From Primula veris (lineage: Eukaryota; Streptophyta; Magnoliopsida; Ericales; Primulaceae), in contig OY821745.1 of the NCBI GenBank assembly GCA_963682055.1, forward strand, positions 3,479,501 through 3,543,500: DNA of 64,000 bases, in the 5' to 3' direction. Positions 12,134 through 23,609 of this stretch are shown in pieces. The notes under the pieces are model-generated. The model was not told the origin of the DNA. It made no database searches and worked only from the letters and a program-made list of their open reading frames with translations. Position 1 is the first letter of the stretch. Every line of letters begins with the position of its first letter. A program made the position numbers and the translations under genes.

Positions 12134-13361
12134 CTATAACTGATCATCCATAGAATTTAGAGAGTTTTCTTCTCCAGTTAGCTCCTTGAATCCTTTTTCG
12201 CAGGGTGGTCGAAACCATGTGGCATTCCTCTCTTTCTTGTAAATCCAACCATCAAACGGTATTTTATCTTTGTACTCGTGGCTTTTTTTGTCTTCAAAGC
12301 TGTAGAACTTAAAATTCCCATCCAAGTCATGGTAAAAGATTTTATTAGCCATGTGATTTCTTGTCCCGGTTGCTGGAACAATAAAAGGGGTACTGCGGTC
12401 AAAAAAATAACGAGTCGGGAAACCACTCTACTTTTTCCCAGCACCTTTTAGAATAATCGTGTATAAATACTTGGAAACTCATCTCTCGATTTGACGTATA
12501 TTTGTACGTCACACTTAGTATACCTTCCTTGTAGCCAATGAGATTTGCATATGGCCAAACCTTAATGTCGACGTTGTGGATATGTCGTGGTTTTATAGTA
12601 GTAAAATTAGGCAAATCATAGCCAAGACGATGAATTATCAAATTTCCCTCCAATGTTAGACAATAGAGAGCTCCTTTGACGAATTCAACACTGCCACAGG
12701 AGCCTACCCCAATTAAAGTTTGGCTTGTCCATTCACCATTACCACAGGCGACAGGTCGATACATGCATATAGTAAATTTATTCTGTGCTTGAATATAGTT
12801 CATAACAACAATGAAAACACTGTCCGTAAGCAATGTGTCAGAAGAAAAAGTTCCGCAACACATGTAACAGCAGTTCACAGGAAGCACACCCAAGTTTTGA
12901 AGTTTAATAATTTTCTTGGTAAAAGGCGAAAATAGAATAAATTTCAAGACAGGATTAATGGAACTTTTCAAAGCTAAAAATAACCAACCATTCTTGGAGG
13001 TGATAATCTGAACATCTGGAATATCTTTATCTTGGATTGTTAATTCGCTGACTGTGTAAGGTATATGATGACATGGCTCGAAAAGGGTAAACTTGACATT
13101 TAGCTGCTGAAAAGGTGTATGGCACAACGTATAATCGACCACCCATGGTAGGCCTTCGTAGATAGATGGGCTATCAGGGAGCCTCCAGTCACGACAAACA
13201 GCACGAAAACGAATACGATCAATAGAAAAGAGAAGCGATTGTATCTCATATAATAGATCTTGTGGAAACTTTGACCAATTTAGAGAGTTTGTTATTGTGC
13301 TTGTGCTACTGCCCTCTTGGTCTTTGGCCACAATATTTCCCTCTTCCCTTTTTCCAGTCAT
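12134..13361 (-). pseudogene. F-box/DUF295 gene, left-arm copy with 1-bp frameshift
   Basis: This copy is nearly identical to the open gene at 52867-54093, with only a handful of residue differences. The likely start is the ATG of MTGKREEGN (13361-13359), matching the partner. An F-box lies near residues 25-65 (FPQDLLYEIQ ... RIRFRAVCRDW). A DUF295/KIB-type beta-propeller follows, with NGWLFLALK, FSPFTKKI and the C-terminal MANKIFYHDLDG. At 12401-12407 the + strand has seven A residues where the partner has six, so the frame is lost after FPDSLFF and the remaining 70 or so residues are in another frame (12134-12352). It is either a very recent pseudogene or a homopolymer sequencing error. If intact, it would encode a substrate receptor for an SCF ubiquitin ligase. 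Confidence 0.8.
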
Positions 13362-14069
13362 AATATTATGTTTGTAGTTCAATTTCTCTGCTCTCGAAAG
13401 AAAAAAAGAACACGTACAGGTAGAGAGTTGTAACATTTATTATGCTATTTATGAACATATATATACAACTCTATGCCGTATCCAAATAAGATATTTCCAT
13501 AGGTTTTCTTCTATGCCGTATCCAAATAAGATATTTCCATAGGTTCGTTTATTTCCATAAGTTTTCTTTTAGGATGCGTTTATAACCCAAAAATGTCACA
13601 AAAAACATTCGAGCTAATTATTATGAATATATATGCAACTCTATGTGCCGTGTCCAAACAAATTTTTCCATATGTTTGTTTATTTCCAAACGAGTTTCAT
13701 TCTTATAAAGCAAGTTTTGATTTTTCTCACTAAATAAGATTCTGACCCAAATAAAAATATAAAAAGAAAAAGAGATACACACCAGCTGTTTATAAGTATT
13801 AACACTTATCGTGCAAGGGACACGTCTCTCTCTTATCAATTACTACTAACAAGCAAGCATATAATTATATTATACTATTTAAATTTTCTTTTAAGAGGAA
13901 TGTGCATTTGATTATTTGAATTTTATTTATTATCGTCTTACGTCTGTATCTTTTGTGGAATATTGAGGCTGTGAATGAGTTAACCGTTTAGTGTAATATT
14001 ATTAAGACTAGCTAGAGTTGGAGAAGATATAAAATATATCAACCGGTGGTAATTATCATGAGCTGCTGA

Positions 14070-14579
14070 TAGGGACGAAACCAGAATGATTTTCTTCGAT
14101 GGGTCGGGGTGTAAAAAAAATATTTTAAATAGAAAAAAATAGGTTTTAATACAAAAATATTTTTGTTTCTATGTTCAACATGACATAAAATAAATATGAA
14201 GTAAAAATAAAGGACATTGAACAATAAAATATTTTTTTTATGTAATCTTATTTGAAAAAATACAATATTTAGTAATTTCAAAGTAAAAAACAGAAAATAT
14301 AAATATGAAGTAAAACAAAAGACATTGAACAATAAAATAAATTTTTATATAATTTTGTTTGGAAAAATACAATGACTGCTAAAATGATTTGAACTTCTAA
14401 CCTTCCACTATCTTATATCCAATTTTACCATTACACCAGCAACTCTTTTGTTTAAGTAGGATGTGACATTAATGTATATATCTCAGAATTTTTTTAATTA
14501 CATGTATAAAAAATAAATAAATTAAAATCGTCGCGGGGTGATCACGGCCATCCCGAACCCCCCATTGGATCCGTCCCTG
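14070..14579 (-). mobile_element. hAT-like MITE, left-arm copy
   Basis: It matches the element at 51638-52198 in reverse orientation. The termini are TAGGGACGAAACC and GGATCCGTCCCTG. In the right-arm copy they are CAGGGGCGGAACCA/CAGGGGCGGATCCA, so this copy has lost G:C pairs through several G-to-A/C-to-T changes. It is about 510 bp with no ORF. It predates the inverted duplication because both arms hold it at the same place. Confidence 0.6.
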
Positions 14580-14999
14580 ACTGTTCATGTAGAATTTCAT
14601 CCCTCCACTTCTCATCTAACTGTACTTGTAAATAACAAGTTAAACATTTAAAAAAGTCAAATGAAAATAATATATAATTTTGTCAAATAGTTGTATGGTT
14701 CAGATTAGTAGATGAGCAACTCAAGTAAAAAAAAAGTACATGAGCTACCTATTCCTGTAATTATCTTGGATGTGTATCGTATGGATTTGATTCACTTATT
14801 GATGTCAATCTTTATTGATAAGGATTATACAAGTTTCGCAATTTTCGTATCACATTGATAATTGTCTCTGTTGACAATTTATGTCAGTGTGTTATCTTAA
14901 CATGAATGGAGCCTCGATTCTTAGCTCAAGCCTTGTTTCTCATCAAACCTAACGAACCAAGATCGAGCAAAAGCCTTCAAAGCCTTCAACGCAATTAGA

Positions 15000-15064
15000 G
15001 GTGGTCTAGAAGTAAAACTTAAGTTTAAACTTTTATATTGTCCGTTCAAATCCTAATATGACTA
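15000..15064 (+). repeat. SINE-like pol III promoter head
   Basis: TGGTCTAGAAG at 15002-15012 fits the tRNA box A consensus and CGTTCAAATCC at 15043-15053 fits box B, spaced as in tRNA-derived SINEs. Related sequence occurs at about 51170-51220 (the partner arm), 25198, 42930 and 47735, always with the TGGTCTAGAAG side conserved. A SINE family is the likely explanation. The 3' end was not delimited. Confidence 0.35.
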
Positions 15065-17095
15065 TAATGTAAACAGAACTGTTTTGCGGGTTTATTAGTT
15101 TGCTGACATCCCGATTGTTTTATCTTGAGTTGTGATGAGTAGACTATCTTAAACTTTTCGTGTACTTCTGCTCTTTTCTGCGACCATCTGTTAATCAGCT
15201 TATGTAACGTCTGTTACATATTGGTTTGCACTATGATATTTCAATTTTCATTTAGTCAGTTGATATAAGTATATTTTTTATTTACGGTTTGTTGGATTGT
15301 TTTTAACTTGTAAAGAGGCAATTAATTAAAATATTGAGGAAGTTTATAAAGGAATGTGATATGTATAAAAAAAAATTATAAACAAACACTAAGATGAAAA
15401 CATATCATTAAAATGAGTACTTAACTTCTCTTATCCTTTTCTTGATTTGGTGATAAATTTGGCTTAGTAAAAATAATGACAGATAAGAAAATATACTTAT
15501 GATGTCTAATGGAAGTGCAGAGAACGACAGAGTAAAAATACGATGCAAATTCAGGTGGATAGCCTTCGCATAACTCCTTAATAGAAGTGGAGACCTTGTC
15601 GCGAATAATTTCATACTCGTAGAGAATAATTTCACCATAACATTATGGAAGATAATAGAGAGACAGAAAGATAGGGATAGAATAAGAGAGAGATAGTAAC
15701 CGTGAAAGAGCAGTTACTTTTATTTTTGCAGTTTATCTTCTATCAGATATTTTATTTGTAATTTTTCAAACTATCAATATTATTTTGCAAACATTTGTTT
15801 CAAGTTTTTACAAGAGTTCTACACATAAACTAATAGTATAGATATATTCATAAAAAATATGGATAATACTTAAACAACTTGTTAGCCGAACCGATATACT
15901 ATATATACTTTTGATCATCTTAAAATAACTCCGACACCCTAAATTGTTTCAATTTTAAGTGTAACGTGAACAATTTTTAGCAACATTTTATGTAATAATT
16001 ACCTACTATTTGCTGAAGTATATAAATGCGATTGAGTTGACGGAGATGAAATGTAAGGTTAGAGTAAAAAAGAATAGTGAAACTAATGAAATCAATAAAT
16101 ACATATGATTAAAAAAAATGAAAACAATAAATAAAGTGTAAAAGAAAGACAGAGATTTTAATTTTCAAAATTCCTACATAAATGGAAAGACCGACTTAGA
16201 TACGGAATACAATTGTGTTTGACCATAAATACTATCAACGTTGTGTTTTCTTTGTTTCTCTAGATAGCAAAGGAAAACAAACAAATATGTTCATGATCAA
16301 GAAACTAATAAGCACCTTAACTGGCCGTGGCCAAGATGGTAGTACCACATTAACAATAAACCCTCCTTTTTTTTTTTTTTTTAACCAAACAAGGAATTTA
16401 TTAAAAAAAAAACAAAACAAAAAGTTTACCATGAGACAAACCCCCATAGTAGTCTACTGATGACAAAACATATTGAATTACATAGAAAACTACAAGGTCC
16501 TAAATAGCATCATTCTTGGGGGCACAAGGCCGTAAAACAAAAGAATCAAATCCTAAAGCCTAAGCAAAGGGAGTTGATTACAATCTCAGCTTTTCTCCTT
16601 ATAACCCCTATCCTTATCTCGCCCCTTATAACTATGATCGAAATGATCAAAAGCATAAGATATATAATCAATTGCCTCAGCCCTAGGACAATAAAATCTG
16701 GCTATTTGAAATAGCAAAAATCCCAAAAAGAGCTATAGTAATTCAAAAAAACTGGAACTGTTTTTGGTAGACAGCTTGCTATATTTGCATAACATCTATT
16801 CTAAGGATAAAAGGCTAGATATCATAATGAAACATTTCAGACCAAAGAAATAATCCTCAGGATAGTCCAGAAAAACTCAGAATCCAAATAGCTTATACAT
16901 TCTTGCTCAGCAGTTCACCCAGCATACCATTTTTATCTCATACCTGAATCTAAAATAAAGCTAATTAGCAGAACAACAAAGCACAACATTTTCTCAGACC
17001 AAGTCCTCCTTGAAAAGTTGCCTTTTTAAAGCACAAAAACTCAGAAAAATATCCTCATGGGTTATAAAGATTGGGGTAGACCAAGTCATACCCTT

Positions 17096-20000
17096 CTATA
17101 TTTTAAAATAATTACCCCTCAGACAAGGGATGCTTTTTTGATCCAAGTAATAAGCAGCATAGACACTCTTGGGTAATTCCATAGCCCTGAACATCATCAA
17201 ATCCTTACCATTTGAACCCAGCTTTGCCAGCCCATCAACAACTTGGTTCTGTTCTCTAAAAACATGCTTAATGGTTAAACAAACATAGTCCATTAACATA
17301 GTAATATCTTCCCATAAATTTGAAAATTTAATGCCAGGAGAGGATTTACTATTCCACCATTTTACAATCATCTCAGAATCTGTTTCCACAAGTATGTTAG
17401 TCATCCCAAAAATGTAGCAAATAAACAGACCATTTTTAAGGGCCATAAGTTCAGCATAAGTATTAGTATTTTTTCCAGTACAACAAGAAAAAGCTAGAAT
17501 AAGCCTACCATTATTATCTCTTAAAATACCACCACATCCACTGGATTTATCACTAAGTGATGAACCATCTAGATTAAGTTTCAGTCTACCAGAAGGTGGA
17601 CAACTCCACCATACCAAAATGCCTTTTTTCCTTTTACAAAAAATAGGCTGAACATTTAAGTTACTAAGTGTTAAGCAATGAAAATTATTAGCAGGTGTTT
17701 TAGGTTTGAGTAAGAAATTTAGGTCTCTAAGCCACTTAATCACTTTATTAATGATATTATCAACATTCATTTTCTCATTATCAAACTTGTTTTTATTTTT
17801 ACTTAACCAAATTTCCCATGCAATAAGGAAAGGAACTAAAGAAGCCAACATACCTGTTTGAGATTGGTCACTTAAGTTACACCATTTCACCATATTCTGT
17901 TTCCAGCAACTTGTTAAGAAAATATTATAACCAAAAACCTTGATGAAATAGGTCCAAACCTGGTTGCTAATATCACTATGTCCAAACAGATGGTTAGCAG
18001 AATCAAGAGCATGATTATCACAGCAAGAACACATAGAAACTAAACAAATTCCAACCTTTTTAAGATCTTCATCCAGTTTAATAGCATCATGCCAAAGTTT
18101 CCAAGAGAAAATACTAATTTTAGTAGGCAAAATAGAGTTCCAAATATATTTGGCCATATTAAAAATAGGTTTCTTATCTCTAATGAAGTTATAAGAGTTT
18201 TTAGAGGTAAAAATTCCATTAAAAGAGAAAGGCCAGTATCTAACATCTTCCCCCTCTCTAAGGTAAAGTGTTTTCCTGGTAACTTTGAGCAGAAGTTCAT
18301 TCCCCCCCCATGTGATACAGTATATTAGAGTCCCAACCCCCAGAAGAAATGACTTGATTTAAAAGCACATTAGGGAAAACAACATTAAAAGAGTTACAGA
18401 GAGGACCATCACCTAACCAGTTTTCATACCAGAAGCTGATTGATCATTCATTGATGTTCCATAAGCTGTTATTCATCAAAATCTTGAAAAAAGGGTTAAT
18501 CATTTTCCATACACAAGAAGATTTAGCATTAATAATAGGATTGCTCCAATTGAGATTATTTCTGAAATACTTTTGAAACATGAAGATAGTCCAGGGAGAA
18601 TCAATCTCAAGCAATCTCCAACTCATTTTAGCATGTAAAACATTCATAAATTCCTGTAAACTTCTTATACCTATGCCCCCCTCATTCACAGGACAAGCTA
18701 ATCTACCCCACCTAAGCCAGTGATGTTTAACCTGTCCCTCAGTCTCTCCCCAAAAGAAATTAGCAATTTTTTTTTCAATTTTATCAATGACTAATTTAGG
18801 GGGATTTAAAACAGCAATAGTATGCAGTGGAACAGAAGATAAAATATGTTTAATAAGAGTGAGCTTAGCTCCAGGTGATAAAAAATTAGCTTTCCAGCTA
18901 GCCACTTTCTTACCAATTTTGTCAACCAGAGTATCATACATAGCAGAAGTGAGTCTAGTGTAATGTAAAGGAATACCTAGATATTTGGTGGGCAGAGGAC
19001 CTTCACTAAAACCTGTGGTTCTAGAAATAATATTCTTTCTTCCATGTTTAGCATTGTAGGTCAAAAAAACATTCTTAGTTTTATTCAACAATTGACCAGA
19101 GGCCATTTCATATTTATTAATAAAAAACATTAAGGTTTCTAGATTAGACTTGCTACCATTAGCAAAAATTAAAACATCATCTGCAAATAAGATATGAGAA
19201 ATAGGATTCACATGTGCACAAGTTTTATAAGGCAAAAGACTGCCCCTAGCCATTAGATCACTCAAACCCTTGCTTAAAACTTCTTCAGCAATAATGAAAA
19301 AGAGTGGATAGAGAGGATCACCTTATTTTAATCCTTTTCTAGAAGTGAAGTAACCAGAAGAAACCCCATTTAAACAAATAGAGTATCTAGCATTGGCCAC
19401 ACATTTCATTATTAAATCAATCCATACACTGCTAAAACCAAAAAATACCAGCACTTTAACAAGAAAAGACCAGCTTAATCTATCAAAAGCTTTAGCCATA
19501 TCTAGTTTAAAAACCACATTACCACCCCTAACAGTCTCTCCAAGGTGTTTAAAAAGCTCTTGAGCAAGTAAAATAGCATCAATTATAAGTCTCCCTTCAA
19601 CAAAACCACTTTGAGGGCTAGAAATAATTTTAGGTAAGACTGTAGCCAACCTAGAAGTAAGAATTTTTGAAACCACTTTATAAAGAACCTGACATAAACT
19701 AATAGGTCTAAATTGTGTAAAATCAATGGGGTTATCCACTTTAGGAATTAGCACAATAAGAGAGGAGATAGCAGCCAAAGGTAAAGGTTTGCCATTAAAA
19801 AAACTATGGACTGCTTTAATCAAATCATTTTTAATAATCTCCCAACAAGTTATATAAAAAGCAGATGAAAAACCATCTGGTCCAGGTGCAGAATCACTAG
19901 GTATATCAAAAGTAGCCTTTTTAATCTCCTCTTCACTAGGAAGAAAAGTAAGCATAACATTATTAGTATCAGTAACCAAACTAGCAATAACAGAAAATAA

Positions 20001-21227
20001 AACAGAATCCATATTGGTATCAGAAAAGGCAAAGTGTGATGTAAAAAAAATTTCAGCCTCTCATTGAATTACCTTGAAATCTTCAGTAGTGGTACCATCA
20101 GCCAGTTTGATACTTAAAATCTTGCTTTTGGCTCTTTTGTGTCTGAGCATTTGATGAAAAAACTTTGAGTTCCTGTCTCCCTCTTTTAACCATTTAATCC
20201 TAGCTTTTTGTTTGTAGAAAATTTCCTCTTGAAGAATTAAAGCATTATAATTAGTAAGAATTTTACTGTATTCTTCACAAAAATTATTCCCTATAGAAAC
20301 TAGTTGATTTTCAGCAAAAACCAATTCATCTTTAGCTTTGGCCAAATTGCCATGTATATTACCAAAAACTTCCTTATTCCATTTTTTAATACAATTTTTT
20401 AATCTTTTTAGCTTAAAACAAAAATTGTCCAGTACCTCTAATTGGCTCTGTATGCCCCAGTTATTGGCAACCATCTCACTGAAACCCTCATGTGTAGTCC
20501 ACATCCTGAAAAATTTAAAGTTAGTAGGACCAGGTGCTTTATCTGAAATGGTGGTGAGAATTAAAGGAGAGTGATCTGAGACATTTATTTCTGCTACAGT
20601 AAGTCTCATATTAGTAAAAATAGCTTCCTAAATAGGAGTCACTAAGGCCCTATCTAATTGCTCAAACATAACCTTTCCCAGGTTAATTCTACTCCAAGTA
20701 TAAATAGATCCAGAGTGAGATATATTAATTAAAGTATTATTGGAAATGAAATCAAGGAAATCACTTTTATCAGCACTAGCTTTAGGTTTTCCACCTAACT
20801 TTTCATGATCATATCTAATAGTATTGAAATCCCCTATAACCTGCCAGGGTTCATTATGCAAAGCTAAGTTAGTCAAATCATACCATAATTCTCTTCTAGC
20901 TAGATAAGTGCATTTAGCATAGACAATGGTCAAAAAAGAAGGCTTAAGAGCATTAATCTTAATAGTTATAGATTGTGAAGTCATAAGTATAACACTAATA
21001 TTAATATTATTATTATGGAAAAACCAAAATTTCCCCCCTTCATTAGTATTGGATATCACAGAGTCCATTTTAAATTTGTTTACAAGTGGGGGAGCCTTAT
21101 CAAAAAATAACATAGGTTCTAATAAAGCAAAAAAATCTAATTTAAACTTATTAATGTATTTAATAAGTTGTGCCTGAGACAGGGCATTTGCTATACCCCT
21201 GACATTCCAAATAAGATAATTATGCAT
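17096..21227 (-). pseudogene. LINE ORF2: endonuclease, reverse transcriptase, RNase H (degenerate)
   Basis: ORF2 starts at ATG 21227, overlapping the ORF1 stop by 8 bases (ATGCATAA). Order on the - strand: an APE-type endonuclease (IWNVRG, GDFNTI, SDHSPL); a reverse transcriptase (SAPGPDGFSSAFY, FRPISLC, PQSGFVEGR, then FADD in LFADDVLIFA); a zf-RVT region (ILPTKISIFSWKLW); and a C-terminal plant RNase H (LNLDGSS, AELMALKNGL, VETDSE). Segments 20628-21227, 20061-20609, 19323-20012 and 18444-19265 share one frame and are separated by stop codons. 17096-18157 lies in another frame. With these stops and at least one frameshift, it cannot mobilise itself. Confidence 0.9.
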
Positions 21228-22839
21228 TTAAAGTATTAAAATGTACCTTCTTGGTAATTTTACCTTCAGGTGAGTATCTTTGTGGTGGTTTCCCTCCTCT
21301 TTTTCTTGGTGGAACATATGAGTAATATCCCAATTCCTCTTGCTCTCTTAACACCCCCACACAAGGGTCCAGATGAAGAGAGTCCATTATTTTGGTAGCT
21401 GAAAGTAATACCTCAATCTCATGTGAACCCACAGTGCTCTCTATGGGTTCAATTATGTTCATCAGTGTGAGTTTTGCCTTTTTGTTAGCCTTATTCCTTG
21501 CATTTTTCTTAGCTTTAACAGACCTTTGGCTATTAAGAAACAGGTCAGGTGACTGACTTTGATTCTTCTCCTCCATGTCCACCTTATATTGACCAATAGT
21601 ATCACCTGTTAACCCTAACCCCCCAGTTTCTAAAGCTTCTCTGTAACTATTAGTGACCTTAGGAGTTTCTAAGATAGTCTCTATATTTGTTTCTGGGATT
21701 TCCTTTCCTGTAAGCATCTTTGTTTGTTCAACCATTATATTATTAATGTTAGAGGGTTCAACTTTTTCATTAGAGATAATTATGTTATTAGTAAGCTCTT
21801 TTTCCTCCTCACTGTTGACTTCTACCCATTTACCCTTTTCTTTTCTCAAAAATTTCTTTTTTGATCCTTTATCATCAGTCACTTTTTCATTATTGTTTTG
21901 TTTTGCCATATAGACCTGCTTTAAAACCACTTTTTTCCCTTGGTTACCAACTATTTCAGTCTTACTCTCACTTTTTTTAGCATTTGCCTCTTTTTCATTA
22001 ATTCCTTGTTTATTGTATCCTACATCACTCCTTACTCTTTTGCATTCAAATTTTTCATGTCCTTGAAGGCAGCAAAAATCACAATACTTTGGGGATTTTT
22101 CATAATCCACCCTTTGCCAATACCCATGGTCCTCCTCTAAAGAGGAGCCAATCCATATTCTATTAACCCTAGGTTTTGATAAATCCATTTCAATACAAAC
22201 TCTAGCATACATAGGTCGTACATGTGTGAGTGTAGCTATATCTGCTTCTAGAAAACCACCTAGAGATTGGGTAATAGCTTTAAGGTAAGATAAAACACAA
22301 AAATTTAAAGGCAGTAACGGAAGTCTCACCCAAACAGGTGCAATAGCTGATTCCCTAAACAGTGAAAAATCACTTGTCCATTTAAAAAGTCTATATAAAG
22401 CCCCTTCCATCTCATGAGAAGTTCTAGTCCAGGCCTTATTATAATCATTGTTATTAACCATTTTAATAAAAACATGTCTATAGTCAATGAGTCCAATAAT
22501 GGGCATCTGCTGTAATCCCCAATTTTTAGCAGTGTGTTCTCTAATATTTTCAATTTTAGGTCTACCCTTACTAAATTTAGCAATAAGCCCTAGTTGTAGG
22601 GGAACCTCTGATCTCTGTAACTCCAAATGAGAGAAAATAACAGCAGGATCAGATCCCTTATTACTACTTTGCCTAAGTGGCAACTGGATATCATTAACCT
22701 CAATGGAATTTAGATCAACCTTACTATCTAAAGAAGGAGACCCAGACGACTTACCTGATACAACAGCAACATAGCTAGGTTTAGAAACTTCGCCTCCCTT
22801 ATTACCAGTCTGGGTTGCCATATTAACTATCCAATCCAA
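21220..22839 (-). CDS. LINE ORF1: DUF4283/zinc-knuckle RNA-binding protein
   Basis: This is an open frame of 539 codons, the nucleic-acid-binding ORF1 protein of plant L1 elements. Residues from about 60 to 240 fit the DUF4283 region (VRLPLLPLNFCVLSYLKAI, then ARVCIEMDLSKP). They are followed by a zinc knuckle, CDFCCLQGHEKFEC, a CCHC type. The C-terminal part is lysine-rich and low in complexity. The first ATG is at 22839, and an ATG six codons later (MATQTGNKGG) may be the real start. It is uninterrupted although the adjacent ORF2 is heavily damaged. Confidence 0.85.
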   Translation of the reverse strand: MDWIVNMATQTGNKGGEVSKPSYVAVVSGKSSGSPSLDSKVDLNSIEVNDIQLPLRQSSNKGSDPAVIFSHLELQRSEVPLQLGLIAKFSKGRPKIENIREHTAKNWGLQQMPIIGLIDYRHVFIKMVNNNDYNKAWTRTSHEMEGALYRLFKWTSDFSLFRESAIAPVWVRLPLLPLNFCVLSYLKAITQSLGGFLEADIATLTHVRPMYARVCIEMDLSKPRVNRIWIGSSLEEDHGYWQRVDYEKSPKYCDFCCLQGHEKFECKRVRSDVGYNKQGINEKEANAKKSESKTEIVGNQGKKVVLKQVYMAKQNNNEKVTDDKGSKKKFLRKEKGKWVEVNSEEEKELTNNIIISNEKVEPSNINNIMVEQTKMLTGKEIPETNIETILETPKVTNSYREALETGGLGLTGDTIGQYKVDMEEKNQSQSPDLFLNSQRSVKAKKNARNKANKKAKLTLMNIIEPIESTVGSHEIEVLLSATKIMDSLHLDPCVGVLREQEELGYYSYVPPRKRGGKPPQRYSPEGKITKKVHFNTLNA

Positions 22840-22915
22840 AACCCTAAACTTTCGTCAAGGGCAAAACTACGATGGAGATAGATCTACCCCATAGGGAAGG
22901 ATCAGTGAAGAAATA

Positions 22916-23207
22916 TGTAACGACCCGGCCCAAACGGGTCGAACCGTCACGCCCGTATCAACAATATTGTCCGCTTTGGCACAACTTCCCAGGGGAGTCA
23001 CCCATCCTGGTACTACTCCAAGCTAAGCACACTTAACTGTGGAGTTCCGTTCTCGCTGTTGTGCCGCACGGCTTTAAAAGGCCTTGTTGATAGGAAATGG
23101 ATCTTTAAGCTCATATACCACACGGGTACTCTCATATCTGGGCGATGTGGGACTGACGCACAACACCGAACCACAGAATTTCCTTCCTGGAAATCTGAGT
23201 CGTCACA
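22916..23207 (-). repeat. Cassandra 3' LTR
   Basis: This 292-bp LTR begins TG and ends CA on the + strand. It carries the 5S-like internal promoter region in reverse orientation (about 22985-23065). Confidence 0.9.
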
Positions 23208-23317
23208 ATCAACCTCCCTTTAGGCACGACGTCCTCGTCGGGCACGTCGTCCTTCAGGGGCTCACACACACGTGCTAGTCTCCACATTTCCGGCCAGATA
23301 GAGGCTCTGATACCATC

Positions 23318-23609
23318 TGTAACGACCCGGCCCAAACGGGTCGAACCGTCACGCCCGTATCAACAATATTGTCCGCTTTGGCACAACTTCCCAGGGGAGT
23401 CACCCATCCTGGTACTACTCCAAGCTAAGCACGCTTAACTGTGGAGTTCCGTCCTCGCTGTTGTGCCGCACGGCTTTAAAAGGCCTTGTTGATAGGAAAT
23501 GGATCTTTAAGCTCATATACCACACGGGTACTCTCATATCTGGGCGATGTGGGACTGACGCACAACACCGAACCACAGAATTTCCTTCCTGGAAATCTGG
23601 GTCGTCACA
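23318..23609 (-). repeat. Cassandra 5' LTR
   Basis: This 292-bp LTR differs from its partner at only about three sites (for example AGCACGCTTAAC against AGCACACTTAAC). It lies directly beside the tRNA-Met-like primer-binding site at about 23303-23316. Confidence 0.9.

Larger units (their letters stand above)
13362..16286. other. Spacer between the two left-arm F-box copies
   Basis: The divergent genes share this 2.9-kb region. It contains a direct duplication (a CTATGCCGTATCCAAATAAG-type unit at about 13473, 13512 and 13644), a hAT-like MITE at 14070-14579 and a SINE-like pol III promoter at about 15000-15060. A small reverse ORF at 15408-15638 (76 codons) is kept in the right arm at 50563-50793. 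Its differences are mostly amino-acid changing and no domain was recognised, so it is not called a gene. Confidence 0.55.
22916..23609 (-). mobile_element. Cassandra-type TRIM retrotransposon with 5S-derived LTRs
   Basis: Two 292-bp direct repeats (22916-23207 and 23318-23609), TGTAACGACC...GTCGTCACA, flank a 110-bp interior. A perfect 5-bp target duplication AAATA lies at 22911-22915 and 23610-23614. Each LTR contains a 5S rRNA-like stretch on the - strand; on the + strand it reads CCCATCCTGGTACTACTCC and AAGCACGCTTAACTGTGGAG. Next to the right LTR, GGCTCTGATACCAT (about 23303-23316) is the complement of an initiator-tRNA-Met primer site. A purine-rich tract lies next to the left LTR on the - strand. 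The LTRs differ at about three positions. These are hallmarks of Cassandra, a non-coding terminal-repeat retrotransposon in miniature that captured a 5S pol III promoter. Confidence 0.93.

Noticed and set aside
15408..15638. Small 76-codon ORF conserved in both arms (also 50563-50793)
   Set aside because: Differences between the arms are mostly amino-acid changing, and no family or promoter was recognised, so conservation reflects recent duplication.
22985..23470. Possible functional 5S rRNA genes
   Set aside because: Only part of the 5S sequence is present, altered, and it lies within LTRs of a Cassandra element bounded by a target duplication.
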